Shown here in pieces: positions 1 through 10,269 of a stretch of 64,000 nt of DNA. Origin of the DNA: Neoceratodus forsteri (lineage: Eukaryota; Chordata; Ceratodontiformes; Ceratodontidae); contig JADMNL010000028.1 in assembly GCA_016271365.2 (NCBI GenBank), positions 55,198,001 through 55,262,000 on the forward strand, given 5' to 3'. The position numbers and the translations under genes are program-made. The notes beneath the pieces are model-generated. The model was not told the origin of the DNA. It worked only from the letters and a program-made list of their open reading frames with translations, and made no database searches. The first letter of the stretch is position 1. Every line of letters starts with the position of its first letter.

Positions 1-1500
1 TCCCTTCCTCCAACAATCACCTATAAAGTTCCTCCCATCCTGATGCCCTATAGAAATAACATGATAATATTCCTCATGACAGATGCTTCACTCCTGGGGT
101 GGGATGCCCACCTAGAGGTCCACCCAGCAAGTGGCATCTGGAGCCTTCAGAAGATGCAGGAGCATATAAATCCTCCTCGACCCGAGGGCAGTACTACTGG
201 CAATCCAGTCCTTCTCCTCCCAGTTGTAGGGTTGGTCAGTCCATATATGGACAGACAACAGAGTACCAAAATAATGCACTACATAAACAAATCGGCTGAA
301 ACCAGATCCTCAGAACTGTGCACAGAAGCTATGAGGATCTGGGACCTAGCTTCCTTCCTGGACACAAAGGTCTCTACAGCACATCTGCTAGGCAAAGACA
401 ATGTGCTGGCACATTCCCTAAGCAGAATCAACCAAGGAAACCACAAGTCGACTTTGAACCAGCAAGTGCTGCCATTAGTCTTCAGAAGATGAGATCCTAG
501 GGGAATAGGCCTCATTTGCCTTTTGGGGAAAACTGTCACCTTCCAGAGTTTTGCTGTTGGCCACCAGTCAGGGGCATAGTCCAAAAGGACACCCTAGCCC
601 TGGCTTTGACAAGAAAATTACTGTATGTCTTCCCACAAGTTCCCCTCATAGAGAGTGCTTCTGAAGCTCAGGGGGGGAGCTAGCAACAATGTGCCTGATA
701 GTTCCAGACTGCGCCTGGCAGGCATGGTACCCAAAACTTGTTTTTAAACATTTTTTAAAGGCTTCAATCATTTGCAGTGTCCTGGGAGAGAACCAGTTTC
801 CCAATGGGACTTGCATATCTGTCTTGCCCAACTGATGGAAGCTCCCTTTGAGCCTATGGCTACAGCAGACTTAAAATAAGTCACCTGGAAAAACTTTTTC
901 CTTAAGCCATGACATTTGCTAGGAGAGTAAGCAAACTGCAGACCTTGTGCAGATACAAGCTAAATTATATTCAACATTGAAACAATGTAGTTCTTAGAAT
1001 CAGTAGGGAAATACTGCCTATGGTGGTTTCAGAATTCCATCTCAAAGTCAGTCAGTGATCCTTCCTGTTCTCTTTCTTGAACACTCCACTTCCGATGAAA
1101 AAAAGCTTCACTGTCTTCATGAAAAGACAACACTAGGCTGCTACATGGACTGGACAAAGGCTCTCAGATCTCATAGCACACACCTCTTTGTTACCTGTGA
1201 AGAGGTTGTGAAAGGTAAACCAATAGTCAAGAAATCTCTCTCTCTCATTGGATAGTCTCCTGTATACTGTTCTGCTGCTAGAAAGCTGGAAAACTAGATC
1301 CCAGAGGTCCGTGAGCACACTCCACAAGGGCAGATCAGCTTCTGTGGTAGCTGCAAGGGGCATTGCCCTTCAAGAAATTTGTGACGTAGCTACCTAGAAA
1401 AGAGTGCATACCTTCAAAAAAGCACCAATGTCCGGACATACAGTCCAGGAGGGAATGCCAGTTTTGAAACTGCTGAGCTGAAGAACCTTTTTCCTAAAAA
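1..1500 (+). pseudogene. Decayed DIRS RNase H and tyrosine recombinase region
   Basis: This is the 3' coding part of a forward DIRS retrotransposon whose 5' part lies outside the window. Residues coded from about 76 (TDASLLGW) match the start of the DIRS RNase H domain, followed by a WYINK-like remnant and an SRINQG end near 430. A tyrosine recombinase region follows from about 760 to 1490, recognisable from the EPMATADLK, VTWK and cysteine-rich core positions and from a C-terminal end near 1480. Stops and frameshifts are frequent, so nothing can be expressed. The same domains in better condition occur at 34421-36252 and 61277-63600. I am confident about the family and less so about exact limits. 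Confidence 0.75.
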
Positions 1501-1676
1501 AAGGTTGTAGAACCCTCATCCCAAGATATTGCTTATGAGTCTGTACCTTTGTAAGGCATCGGTGATAGAGTCATGTTGTTAAAAAAAGAATACTTCACCA
1601 TCGTAATGTCGTTTATTCTCAGTGATGCATCAGTGAGCCTCAAAACATGAAACTAGGTTCCTACAAGAGTCCATTC

Positions 1677-1765
1677 TTGTTTATTTATTTGGGTTTTGGT
1701 AACCGGGTATGTACACTAGATAATTGCATGCCTATTTTCAGGCACGACCCAGGAGATTTCAGGAC
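1677..1765 (-). mobile_element. SINE 3' tail fragment, antisense
   Basis: An antisense fragment beginning with a TTTATTTATTT tail and containing GTAACCGGGT and the reverse complement of CGGGTCGTGCCTGAAAACAG. The same tail ends the V-SINE fragment at 43682-43882 and, in diverged form, the SINE at 9735-9965. Only the 3' end is present. Confidence 0.6.
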
Positions 1766-2320
1766 AAGTAATCAACAAGCAACAGTAACAGAGCAAAACA
1801 AGTTACACAACTAAAGGGACACTGAAGCATAAACCAGCATTGCAGCATGACAGCAAGTAAACAGTGCATTACATTAGCAATAGTGGATTAATGCGGCATA
1901 GTTACATTTGCTAAGAGCAAAAGGGATGGCTTAGGCAATCTGACTGCACAAAGATACTGGACTGCTGAGAAAGCAATGGGTGGTAGTTGAGGTTAAGCGC
2001 AGGTACAGGCCATCGATATAAGTAGTTGAGACTCCAAAGTTACTTTGAAGGATGGTAGGGATGGAGTGTTGTGAATATTGGTGGGGAAGGAGTTTCATAT
2101 GGTTACTTGAGCATTACTTTATTGCAATTTCACAAACATTTTGAAGTTTTAGCCATGTCATGACAAGTTTTGTCTACGAACAATTTTCAAAACATTTAAG
2201 TAGTTACCTATATCACTTTGGTGGCCACCACTCTCCTTGCAATACAAACAAATCTGTCAGTACGTTGGTAAGGGGAGTGTGATCACATCACCATTTGAAC
2301 TTGTATTCCAAATTCTAAAA
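1766..2320. other. Unrecognised sequence within the DIRS 3' region
   Basis: A 555-bp stretch of average composition. It has no long reading frame, no tandem repeat and no similarity I can see to other parts of the window. It may be the decayed DIRS region between ICR and terminal repeat, or an older insertion. Confidence 0.4.
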
Positions 2321-2440
2321 TTTGCATTAAGTTCTACGTCCAGGGCAGCACACTCCAGTGAACTGATACACTTCTGTAGGGCTCACTGATGGATCCCAGA
2401 GAAGAAACAACATTATTCTTCTTCTTAGTAACTTCTTCTG

Positions 2441-3001
2441 GCCTCTAATCCCCCCACCTTGCATGAAAAGTCCATCCAGCTGCCTTGGGAAATGAGCAGG
2501 GAAGTAAGTCATTTGAAAGCAGTCACCTCCATGGAGATTTCCCAATGCTTGTGCTGATCACGAAGGCCCTGACCAATGAAGCGGTGGGAGAATAAGTTCA
2601 ACTAGGCCTGTGATCATGAGTATGACACCGAGATGGAATGCTTCAACCATGCTGGTTATAGCCTGTGGGCCATGGGCCGAGCTCCTGGTCCTACATGAAG
2701 AGTGAAAAATGGAAGCAGAGAGGATATAATTGGATTCTGTGGGTGGTGCATGCTTTGTCTGTCCCTTGCAAGGCTTCAGTACTAAAGTATTCAAAACCTG
2801 ACTGCAGAGAATGAGAGAAGCCATATCACAAGAACACACTGTTGCGCTGGGGAAAGAGTGACAATTTTTTGTAACTCCACCACTCCCTCCCATACTGCAT
2901 TTTGTTGTAGGTTCTAGTAAACTGGGATGATGTATACTTTTCCTATAGTGTGTGTTATATTTTAATAATTGCTTGATTATAATTGTACACAACAGGTGTT
3001 T
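2441..3001. other. Unassigned intronic sequence
   Basis: No recognisable element or exon is visible. The open frame on the minus strand here runs into the adjacent TA/GATA repeat and has no protein-like features. Confidence 0.4.
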
Positions 3002-3040
3002 TATATATATATATATAGATAGATAGATATATATATATAT
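3002..3040. repeat. TA / GATA simple repeat
   Basis: An alternating TA tract interrupted by GATA units. It lies about 70 bp upstream of the first exon. Confidence 0.95.
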
Positions 3041-3110
3041 CAATCAGATGTTTCTTGCTTCAAGTCACATTTCAGAGCGGAAAATTAACTTTGTTTATTA
3101 ATATTCTAAG

Positions 3111-3175
3111 GATGAGCGAGAAAGCAAGAAGATCTTGCAAGAAAAACTAGAGAATGCTGAAGGAGAACTTGCTCG
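3111..3175 (+). CDS. Host gene internal exon 1 (coiled-coil coding)
   Basis: A 65-bp internal exon. It is preceded by a moderately pyrimidine-rich tract ending TTCTAAG and followed by the strong donor GTACGT. In frame 0 it codes 21 residues starting DERESKKILQEK, a charged heptad-like stretch typical of a coiled coil, and ends with two bases (CG) of an arginine codon. The next exon starts with the A that completes this codon. Base composition and coding character differ from the surrounding repeats. I cannot identify the gene. Confidence rests on splice signals, protein character and phase agreement with the exons at 19599 and 32149. Confidence 0.7.
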
Positions 3176-4149
3176 GTACGTATTAACTGAAAAATAAATC
3201 ATCTGACATTGCTTATAAGTTACAGAAATGAAGACTACTTGGATACATAGACACTGTTGGCAGATAGGGGCCTATGGCCCACCCAGTCTGCCCATTTGAG
3301 CTTGTAAGTTCTGTTAATGTTTTTCTAGATGTCTGATGCCCCTTACCCCTAACCTACATAATTCCCTTATGTCTATCCCATACATTCTTAAATCCCGTGA
3401 TTATTTCAGCCCCCACCACTTTCACTGGCAGGGTGTTTCACTTGTCCACCACCCTTTCTATGCAGAAATTTTTCCTCACATTTCCTCTGATTTGCCCTCT
3501 GTCCAACTTCATCCCATGCCCTCTAGACCTGGAACATTCTTTTTGCTCAAAAATAGTGTATTCCTGCACATGTTCCTCCCTGAAAGGTACTTGTATGTCT
3601 CTAACATATTCCCTCTCTCCCTCCTGTCCTCCAGGGAGTACATATTCAAGTTTTTCAGCCTGACCTCATAGGATATGTGATGCAATTCTTGTACCATCTT
3701 TGTTGCACTCCTCTGAACCTTCTGTACCCTATGTCCTTACGTAGGTAAGGACTCCAGATCTGTACACTGTACTCCAGGTGCGGCCTCACTAGTGTCTTGT
3801 ATAGTGGAATTATGACCTCCCTTTTCCTGCTGGTGATGCCCCTGCCTATGCATTTCAGCATTATATTTGCTTTACCTACTGCCTTGTTGCACTGTTTCTT
3901 TACCTAGAGGTCATCAGAGATGACAACCCATAGGTCTATTTCCTGCTTGGTGCACCAACTGATATGTTGCTCCAGGGTTTTTGTGCCCCATATGCATTAT
4001 CTTGAACTTCTTTGCATTGAATTTCAATTGTCAAACCTTTGACCATTCTTCAAGTTTCTGCAGGTCCCTCCTCATTCTGTCTACACCCTCTGGCATGTCC
4101 ACTCTGTTACAGAGCTTTGTGTCATCAGTGAATAGGACAATTCTGCTTT

Positions 4150-4401
4150 CTAGGTCCGCACAATGTCACTGATGACAACATTGAATAGGACAGGTCCCGT
4201 CACTGATCCCTGTGGTACCCCACTGGCCACTCTTCCCTCTGTGGAATGACAGCCATTTAACACCACCCTCTTTGTCCTTCTGCCCAGCCACTTACCAACC
4301 CACCACACTACTCTCCGGCCTACTCCCATATTCCCCAGTTTGTTAAACAGCCTTCTATGTGGCACAGTGTCAAAGGACTTGCTAAAGTCCAGATAGTACA
4401 T
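4150..4401 (-). pseudogene. CR1 reverse transcriptase core fragment (copy A1)
   Basis: An 83-residue open stretch covers RT motifs of the CR1 family: DFSKSFDTVPH, then GVPQGSVTGPVLFN. The catalytic YADD-type box that should follow is lost in a frameshift just downstream. It belongs to the dead LINE at 3235-6170. In an active element this domain would copy the LINE RNA into DNA at the nicked target. Confidence 0.85.
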
Positions 4402-5105
4402 GTCAACTGCTCTCCCTTGATCTACCTCTTTGTCACTCAGCCGAACAGTTTAATGAGGCTGGTCTAACATGACCTCCCACCAGTGAAACAATGCTGTCTT
4501 GGGTCCTGTAGTCTGTCAGCAACCAGATGTTCTCCAATCTCCCCTTCAGTAGTGCTTCAATGATTTTCCCCACTACCGTGGTCATGCTGACTGGTCTGTA
4601 GTTTCCCCACTTCCTCTTAATTCCTGCTTTTGTATAAGGGGACTACATTTGTTGTCCTCCAGTCTTTGGGTACCTCCACTGTTTCCAGTGATTGGCTAAA
4701 CAGGATTGCCAGAGGTTCAGCCACCACCTGTCTTAGTTCCTTTATGATCCTTAGGTGCACCCCATCTGACCCCTTTGCTTTATCAACTCTTATTCCTTCC
4801 AGTTCCTTAGGACCCTTTCCCATGTAAAGGGGCTCGTGCCCATTTCGGTGCTGTTTTCATCCCTTGTACTCCTTCAAGCCCATTCGCTCCTCTTCTTTGT
4901 TCCTCAGTAAAGACTGAGCAGAAATATCTGTTCAGTATGTCAGCTTTACTGTTGTCATCCTCCACACAACCCCGTCCTCCCCGTCAGTTTCACTTTCCTC
5001 CCTTTGCCTTTTGTTTTATTTACTTTTGTGGGTTTGTGTCCTCTAACTACTGATTTTATAATGTGCTCTTCTGTCTGAGCTTTGGCTTCCTTAGTGACCT
5101 CCTGC

Positions 5106-5280
5106 CAGTGGTGGAGCCAGATTTGAGAGCAGTAGGGAGCCAGGGAGTGCCAGTCAGTCAATCACGGGCTCCACAGAGGCACTAAACGGCAAATAAAGAT
5201 GATGGCGGGGCACCACTACTTACACTGGGGCAGCCAGGAGGGGTGACCGCCCCTCAGCCCCTGCTCTAACACCGCCACTG
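5106..5280. mobile_element. Short hAT-like MITE
   Basis: A 175-bp insertion in the CR1 sequence. Its ends are inverted: CAGTGGTGG at the left and CCGCCACTG at the right, the hAT-type CAGTGGCGG terminus. The flanking 8-mers CCTCCTGC and CTCTCTGC look like a diverged 8-bp target duplication. It has no coding capacity. Confidence 0.7.
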
Positions 5281-6170
5281 CTCTCTGCCTCCCTTTGTTT
5301 CTCCTGATACTTCTCCCTATCTCCTTCTGCCCGGCATCTTTTTGTATGGCCTGAATGCAGTCTTTTTGGCTTTCATTTTTTCTGCTACCTCCTTGGAAAA
5401 CTATAACGACTTCCTCTTCCTTTTCCCCTTGCTAACCTGCTTAATGCATAATTCTGTTGCTCTTGTAATCTCCGTTTTAAATATTGCCCACTGTTCCTCA
5501 ACCCGATTCCCTCCCTGATCTGAACAGTGCCTCTTTCAAGCATGTCCCCAGTTTCCCAAAGTCTGCCCTCCTGAAATCCAGGATACGTGTTTTTGTGTGG
5601 TTTGGTTCTGCTCCTTCTTTGATTTCAAACCTCAGTGACCAGTGGTCACTGTTACCGAGGTGCTCCTTCGCTGTTACCCCTATCACACTACCCGTATTTG
5701 TGAGCATGAGGTCCAGTATTGCCATCTGCTGAGTTGGTTCCCTGACCAGTTGCTTAAAGAAAACACCCTGAAGGGAGTCCTGGATAAATCTGCTCCTGGG
5801 TGATGCTGCAGTTGGGAGGCTTCAGTCCACGTCTGAATTACTGACGTTTGCAACCAGCACCATCTCCCCCTTATCTGCCATCCTTTGGATGGCTAGTATT
5901 GACTGCCTATCTGTCTCTTCCTCCTGGGCTGGTGGTCTGTAGATCACCTCTGCAGATGGCTGGCCCCATTTTCCTTTCCAGCTTAACCTCGGTATCTCTT
6001 CCCATTATGTTCCTTCTGGATCTCTGTGGCCTTTATGCCATATTTCACATAAAGTGCCACTCCTCCTCCCCCCTTGCTACCTTCCCTGTCTCTTCTGAAT
6101 ATGTTGTAGCCAGGTATGGCCATCTCCCAGTCATAGTTATCATTACACCATACCATCAGGCCCCATTGCC

Positions 6171-7380
6171 TTGTCCACCCTGAGCTTAGCGAACTCTTGT
6201 AGGACCTTTTCTTTTGTGAAGGGACTTGTGCACACCTCCCTCCCCCCCTGTGTCCATGATGCTGAGTGGTGGGCCCTGTCCTACCTTCTCCTCAGTAAAT
6301 ACTGAGAAGAAGTATCTATTTAAGATAAATGCTTTTCCTTGGTCCTCCTCCACACACTCCCCGTTATCCTCATTGATCTTAGCAATACCCCCTCTGGACT
6401 TTCTCCTTTTACTGAAGTATCCATAGAAAGTCTTGTCCCCTTCTTTTACTATATGTGCTAGTGTTTCCTCAGTTTGGGCCTTTGCCTGCCCTGCAATCCT
6501 GCTTCCCTTAGGGAAGTTTGGTATCGTCCTATCTTAAGTCCTACTCGTTCCCTTATATTTGCTGAAGGCCAGCCTTTTGGCTCTGACTTTTTCTTTTACT
6601 GTTTTTGAGAACCAAAGTGGTTTCCTCCTTCTTTTGCTGTTGCCTTTCTCTCTAACACAATGGGATGTTGCTTTAAGTATTGCATCCTTAATGCTTGCCT
6701 GCTTTGCCTGTACCCCTTACCTGTAGTTCTTCTTGCCAAGGCTGGCTTAACTCTGTGGGCCATCTTATCGAAGTCAACTCTTCTGAAGTCGCACATTTTT
6801 GCCTTGGAATGGGCTAATTTTGTTCTAGTAGCCAAATTGAACCATACCATGTGATGGTCACTGGCCCCCAGGTGACCTTCTACCTGGAAATATGTGGTCC
6901 TTTCCCCATTAGTCAGTACTATATCAAGGATAGCCCTGTCTCTTGAGGGTTGTTGTACCATTTGTTTGAGGCCCCCCTTCCCTGCAGGGAATCCACCACG
7001 TGTCTATTTCTGGCGGATGTTCCTGCTGGTATTGACCAATCTGTACCTGGCATGTTGAAGTCTCCCATTATCAGAACCTCCACTTTAGCTGTCATGTTTT
7101 GTATATCTTCTAACAGTAGTGTGTCTATGTCCTCCCCCTGTGTATTCTGAATTTTTGTAGCTTTGATATTTTCATTAAGATAAAGGGCCAGTCCAGCCCC
7201 CCTTGAACCTCTGTCTTTTCTGAACAGTACATAGTCAGGTACTGAAGTCTCTTAAGTGTGGTTACCATTGAACCATGTCTCGCTAATGACTACTGTGTCC
7301 AGTTTAGCCTCTGTCATTGTTGCCTGCAGGTCTGGGATCTTGTTTCCCCAACAGGTAGTACCCCCACACCCACTCCCCCA
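6171..7380 (-). mobile_element. CR1-like LINE fragment, antisense (copy A2)
   Basis: A second CR1-like copy in the same orientation. It repeats the part of the ORF already seen in copy A1: the segment at 6175-6320 parallels 4780-4930, and the endonuclease stretch AILDIVLTNG and ASDHHMVW at 6596-6961 parallels 5498-5725. It extends further 5' into the endonuclease (to about 7340). The missing 3' end suggests that A1 inserted into or recombined with A2. Frameshifts are present and nothing is intact. Confidence 0.8.
6596..6961 (-). pseudogene. CR1 endonuclease C-terminal fragment (copy A2)
   Basis: A 121-residue open stretch matches the end of the APE-type endonuclease of CR1 elements. ILDIVLTN is followed by GHLGASDHHMVWF, the SDH motif of the active site, and then by the linker with DFRRVDFDKM. 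Frames change on both sides. It represents the domain that would nick target DNA in a functional LINE. Confidence 0.8.
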
Positions 7381-7514
7381 CCCCTACCCCAAGCCAGTGA
7401 CACGCACAACCCTCCACTCTCCACCGAGGCTGCACACCAACAGAGCTGTCAGTGGGTGCATACTGCATACAGTATGTGCACATTGATTGACTCGGGCATG
7501 GGATCAGCTGACCA

Positions 7515-7875
7515 AGGGACCACTAGACAGCAGGGGAATATTATTTCTTGTTCAGGCATGGGTGGGAGTGGGGTAGGGACCACTAGACACCCTGGAATGC
7601 ATCTATAAATATCAGGCATGGGTGCCGGGGGGAGCCACTACCACATTTCAACATTGGTCCAGCAATTAAGGTTGCAATGGAGGGACCACTGGCACCAGGG
7701 AAACTTGTATTTTTGTAATCCTTCTGGCGATTGGTGGGGGGAGCCACTAGCACCAGGGAAATCTATGTTTTTGTAATTGGGCTGGGGATCCCTTGGGAGG
7801 GACCACTAGAAACAAGGAAACTTATATTTTTGTTATCGAGCTGGCGATCAATGTGTGTGTGTGGGGGGCACCACA
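7515..7875. repeat. Diverged ~58-bp tandem repeat
   Basis: About seven units start with GGGA-CCACTAG at 7515, 7576, 7630, 7682, 7740, 7799 and about 7863. The later units share CACCAGGGAAACTTRTATTTTTGT. Spacing varies from 52 to 64 bp. The units are well diverged, so the array is old. Confidence 0.7.
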
Positions 7876-7903
7876 GCATCTCCGATATCTCTGACATTAG
7901 TGT

Positions 7904-8153
7904 CAGTGGCTCAGCAGGTAGCATACTTGTCTCCGAGGCCGGGTGATGAGAAGGCTGTGGGTTCTATCCACACACCAGGCACTTTGGCTAATATCCAAAT
8001 ACTGACACTGTAGTGCAGCATGAGGGGGTGCTGCACTCTTGGGGTGCCATCTTTCGGATGAGACATTAAACTGAGGTCCCATCTGCCTGTTCTGGTGGTA
8101 TTTCAGGTGGATGTTAAAGATCCCATGGCACTTCTCGAAAAGAGTAGGGGAAT
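7904..8153 (+). mobile_element. V-SINE-type SINE, 5' half
   Basis: The head resembles a tRNA promoter, with an A-box-like TGGCTCAGCAGGTAGCA and a B-box-like GGTTCTATCC. The body carries the conserved V-SINE centre: CCATCTTTCGGATGAGAC, GATCCCATGGCACTTCTCG and AGAGTAGGGGAA. The expected continuation (TGTCCTGGCCAAATTCCC) is absent because the Tx1-like LINE begins at 8154. A matching 3' half occurs at 43682. Confidence 0.8.
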
Positions 8154-9053
8154 GTTTTATTAAATACACACAACAAATTATGACAACAGTTAAAGTTACA
8201 TGCTTAAGCATAACAGAAAATTGTGTCCATAACTCAAGAATACATAGCTTTTCCACACAGGATTTTTGTACAGTCAAAATAAACATATTTCAATCCTTTG
8301 TCTATGTACTGTACATTCTTTCCTAATCAGAATTTCTAATTTATCCTATTTTATCCTTTAAAAATGGTACAGTTCTTTATCTAGTTAACCACATGTCTCT
8401 CTCAATAAAAAGTTCCTTTCAGACTCACACTTACCCTTATTTCATTTTCTACACTTTCAAACACTTGTGTTGGATAATGATATACTTGTTGTAGCACAAA
8501 TGTGCACTTTTTTTTGTCACAGAACAAATTTAATACATTTCATTATTAATCTTAACATCCCGAAATCATAATTTCTCATATGATGTGAGAAACCTCCTGT
8601 TAATTTTTCATAAGTAATCTTTTTCCTATTCCTGTTCTCCCACTTTTGAGCTACCAGTTGCCAAAATTATTGTGCATAAGGGCACGTTATAAAGAAGTCT
8701 CCTTTGTCTCCTCAACAGCCATACAAGATTGCCCTGGGCAATTTCTTTCTGCTTGTATTTGTGTTTGGCATTGGCTCTAACATTTAGCCTTCCATAGCTG
8801 CTTAACCATACAGTGTCCCTCATTCTCTGGGGGGGTCAACTTACCTTGTAGAGTTTTTAAAACTTTTCCTTGCTAAATTTCAGACACTCCTTTAAATACT
8901 GGACTCCCATGAAAGCACTGTGCCTGAATGGTAGTATAAATTTGTTTTCTGGGTTTTTGATCAGTTTGTTCTGTGGTTACTTTCCATTGCCTTAGTGCTT
9001 ATACTATTGGTTTTATGTAGTCTGGGCTTTCTCTAGCCTCTAGTTTTAGCCTT

Positions 9054-9407
9054 TCATGTCCTTTCCACCTGGTATACAAAGGGACCATCCAGCAAGTTGC
9101 AAAGAGTGTCCACAAAGTTGCACTGGGTTTCGCAGGTTCTATTAACGTTATTATAAAAAAAAATACTATAAAAAAAGGTGGGATTTATTAAATTCAGTCC
9201 TCTTTGTTGTACCGGAAGATGCATTATATTCTGTTTGATTGGGTTTAATCTACTGCCCCAAATAATTTGGAATACTAAACTTAACACTGTAACTTCAAGG
9301 GCACTTGGTATAGGGTATACTGTACCTAAACAGATAAATACGGGCAATAGGAGATTTCCAACTGGCTTCACTTTTTTCTTCTTTGTCTGTTGCCATACAT
9401 TCCACAT
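9054..9407 (-). pseudogene. Tx1-like ORF2 C-terminal fragment
   Basis: A 117-residue minus-strand open stretch contains IIWGSRLNPIKQNIMHLPV and QRGLNLINPTFF. This resembles the conserved C-terminal ORF2 block of L1/Tx1 elements (an IW-type motif followed by a GGL-P-like segment). It is downstream of the RT domain and upstream of the LINE 3' end at 8154. Frames break on both sides. Confidence 0.65.
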
Positions 9408-9734
9408 CTGTACTTTATGTTTAGCACACTCTGTTCTGTCCTCCCAGTTTAAAGTCCCATTATAGTGTATGGTGGAACGTTGTTCTCACCAGAAATCCAG
9501 CCTTTCAAAAACGCCGTTCTGCCACAGTCAGCAAAATGAATGGAATGCTGTACTGACCGTACATGCAGAACAGCATTCCATTCATTTTGATTTGAAAACT
9601 CAAGCTGCAAGTTGAAATACTGAACAGAAAACTTCCGCGTTTCAACATTATGCACAACAGCCAGAAAAACTAACGCTGCAGTTTTCTGAAACGGGCACTC
9701 TTCATTTTTAATGCAGAATTAACCAGATATTATA

Positions 9735-9965
9735 ACTGACTAGCAGTATAGCCTAGAGGTTAGAGGAACGAGGTGTGAACAAGCTTGATACATCCAGCAG
9801 ACCAGACCTCAGTTTGATTCTCACAACCTCCACTTGCATACTGTGTGACTCTGAGCAAGTCACTTAAACATCCAGTGCTCCCAGGTCACCCCTGAAAACA
9901 GGCACTTGTGCCTAGTGGGCCTTTTCCCAGTTACCAAAGACTAAAATAAAAAATAAACAAAATAT
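9735..9965 (+). mobile_element. tRNA-derived SINE, CORE/MIR-like
   Basis: A complete-looking SINE inserted in the Tx1-like LINE. The head AGTATAGCCTAGAGGTTAG and a B-box-like GTTTGATTCTC are followed by the MIR-like core TGTGTGACTCTGAGCAAGTC, then a 3' part with CCTGAAAACAGGCAC and an A-rich AAATAAA tail. An antisense relative is at 45483-45720. Confidence 0.8.
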
Positions 9966-10269
9966 TTTACTTACATTTTTCTCTGCATTACAGTAATTTT
10001 TCTCGCTAAGTGAGAGGTCAGGCCACCATTTTTTTATCTCTAAATCCCACCCACAGCAGAGCAGCAGCCAATGGGCATGTCTGCTGTTACATTAGGGATG
10101 CCCAGTCCCTAGCAACCACCCAGCTCTGTCTCCTAGCTATGAGAGACACCAGTCTCTATCCATGATGCAAGTACAGTCTGGAAACCTAACAAGAATTTTT
10201 TTTTAATTTGAGGGGCACCATACACTATAAAAAATACAGTATGGGTAACGCCATGCAGAACCGTGTGTT

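Larger units (their letters stand above)
1540..2440 (+). mobile_element. 3' non-coding end of the decayed DIRS (internal complementary region and terminal repeat)
   Basis: DIRS elements carry an internal complementary region (ICR) after the recombinase and a terminal inverted repeat at the end. Here the segment near 1605-1650 is complementary to about 2380-2430; the shared arms include CATCAGTGAGCC and GATGGATCCCAGAGAAG. This marks about 2430-2440 as the element end. A SINE tail (1677-1765) and about 550 bp of unrecognised sequence separate the two parts. Confidence 0.55.
3235..6170 (-). mobile_element. CR1-like LINE, decayed, antisense (copy A1)
   Basis: A CR1-type non-LTR retrotransposon on the minus strand, with its 3' end at about 3235. 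This end carries the GCCCACCCAGTCTGCCC signature seen in the other CR1 ends. Going up in coordinate, the translated minus strand shows the C-terminal RT region (LVRPHLEYSVQIW near 3790), the RT core with DFSKSFDTVPH and [11 protein letters not shown] (4150-4401), an RT N-terminal part with KAKGSDG and WRTTNVVPLYK (4617-4823), and the endonuclease C-terminus (SDHWSLRFEI, 5498-5725). Stops and frameshifts throughout make it a dead copy. A small hAT-like element sits in it at 5106-5280. Confidence 0.85.

Noticed and set aside
2558..3043. 161-codon minus-strand frame
   Set aside because: It starts in the TA/GATA simple repeat, which codes alternating Ile/Tyr. There is no protein-like continuation.
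7904..7990. Functional tRNA gene
   Set aside because: Only A- and B-box-like sequences are present, with no cloverleaf. It is the head of a SINE.
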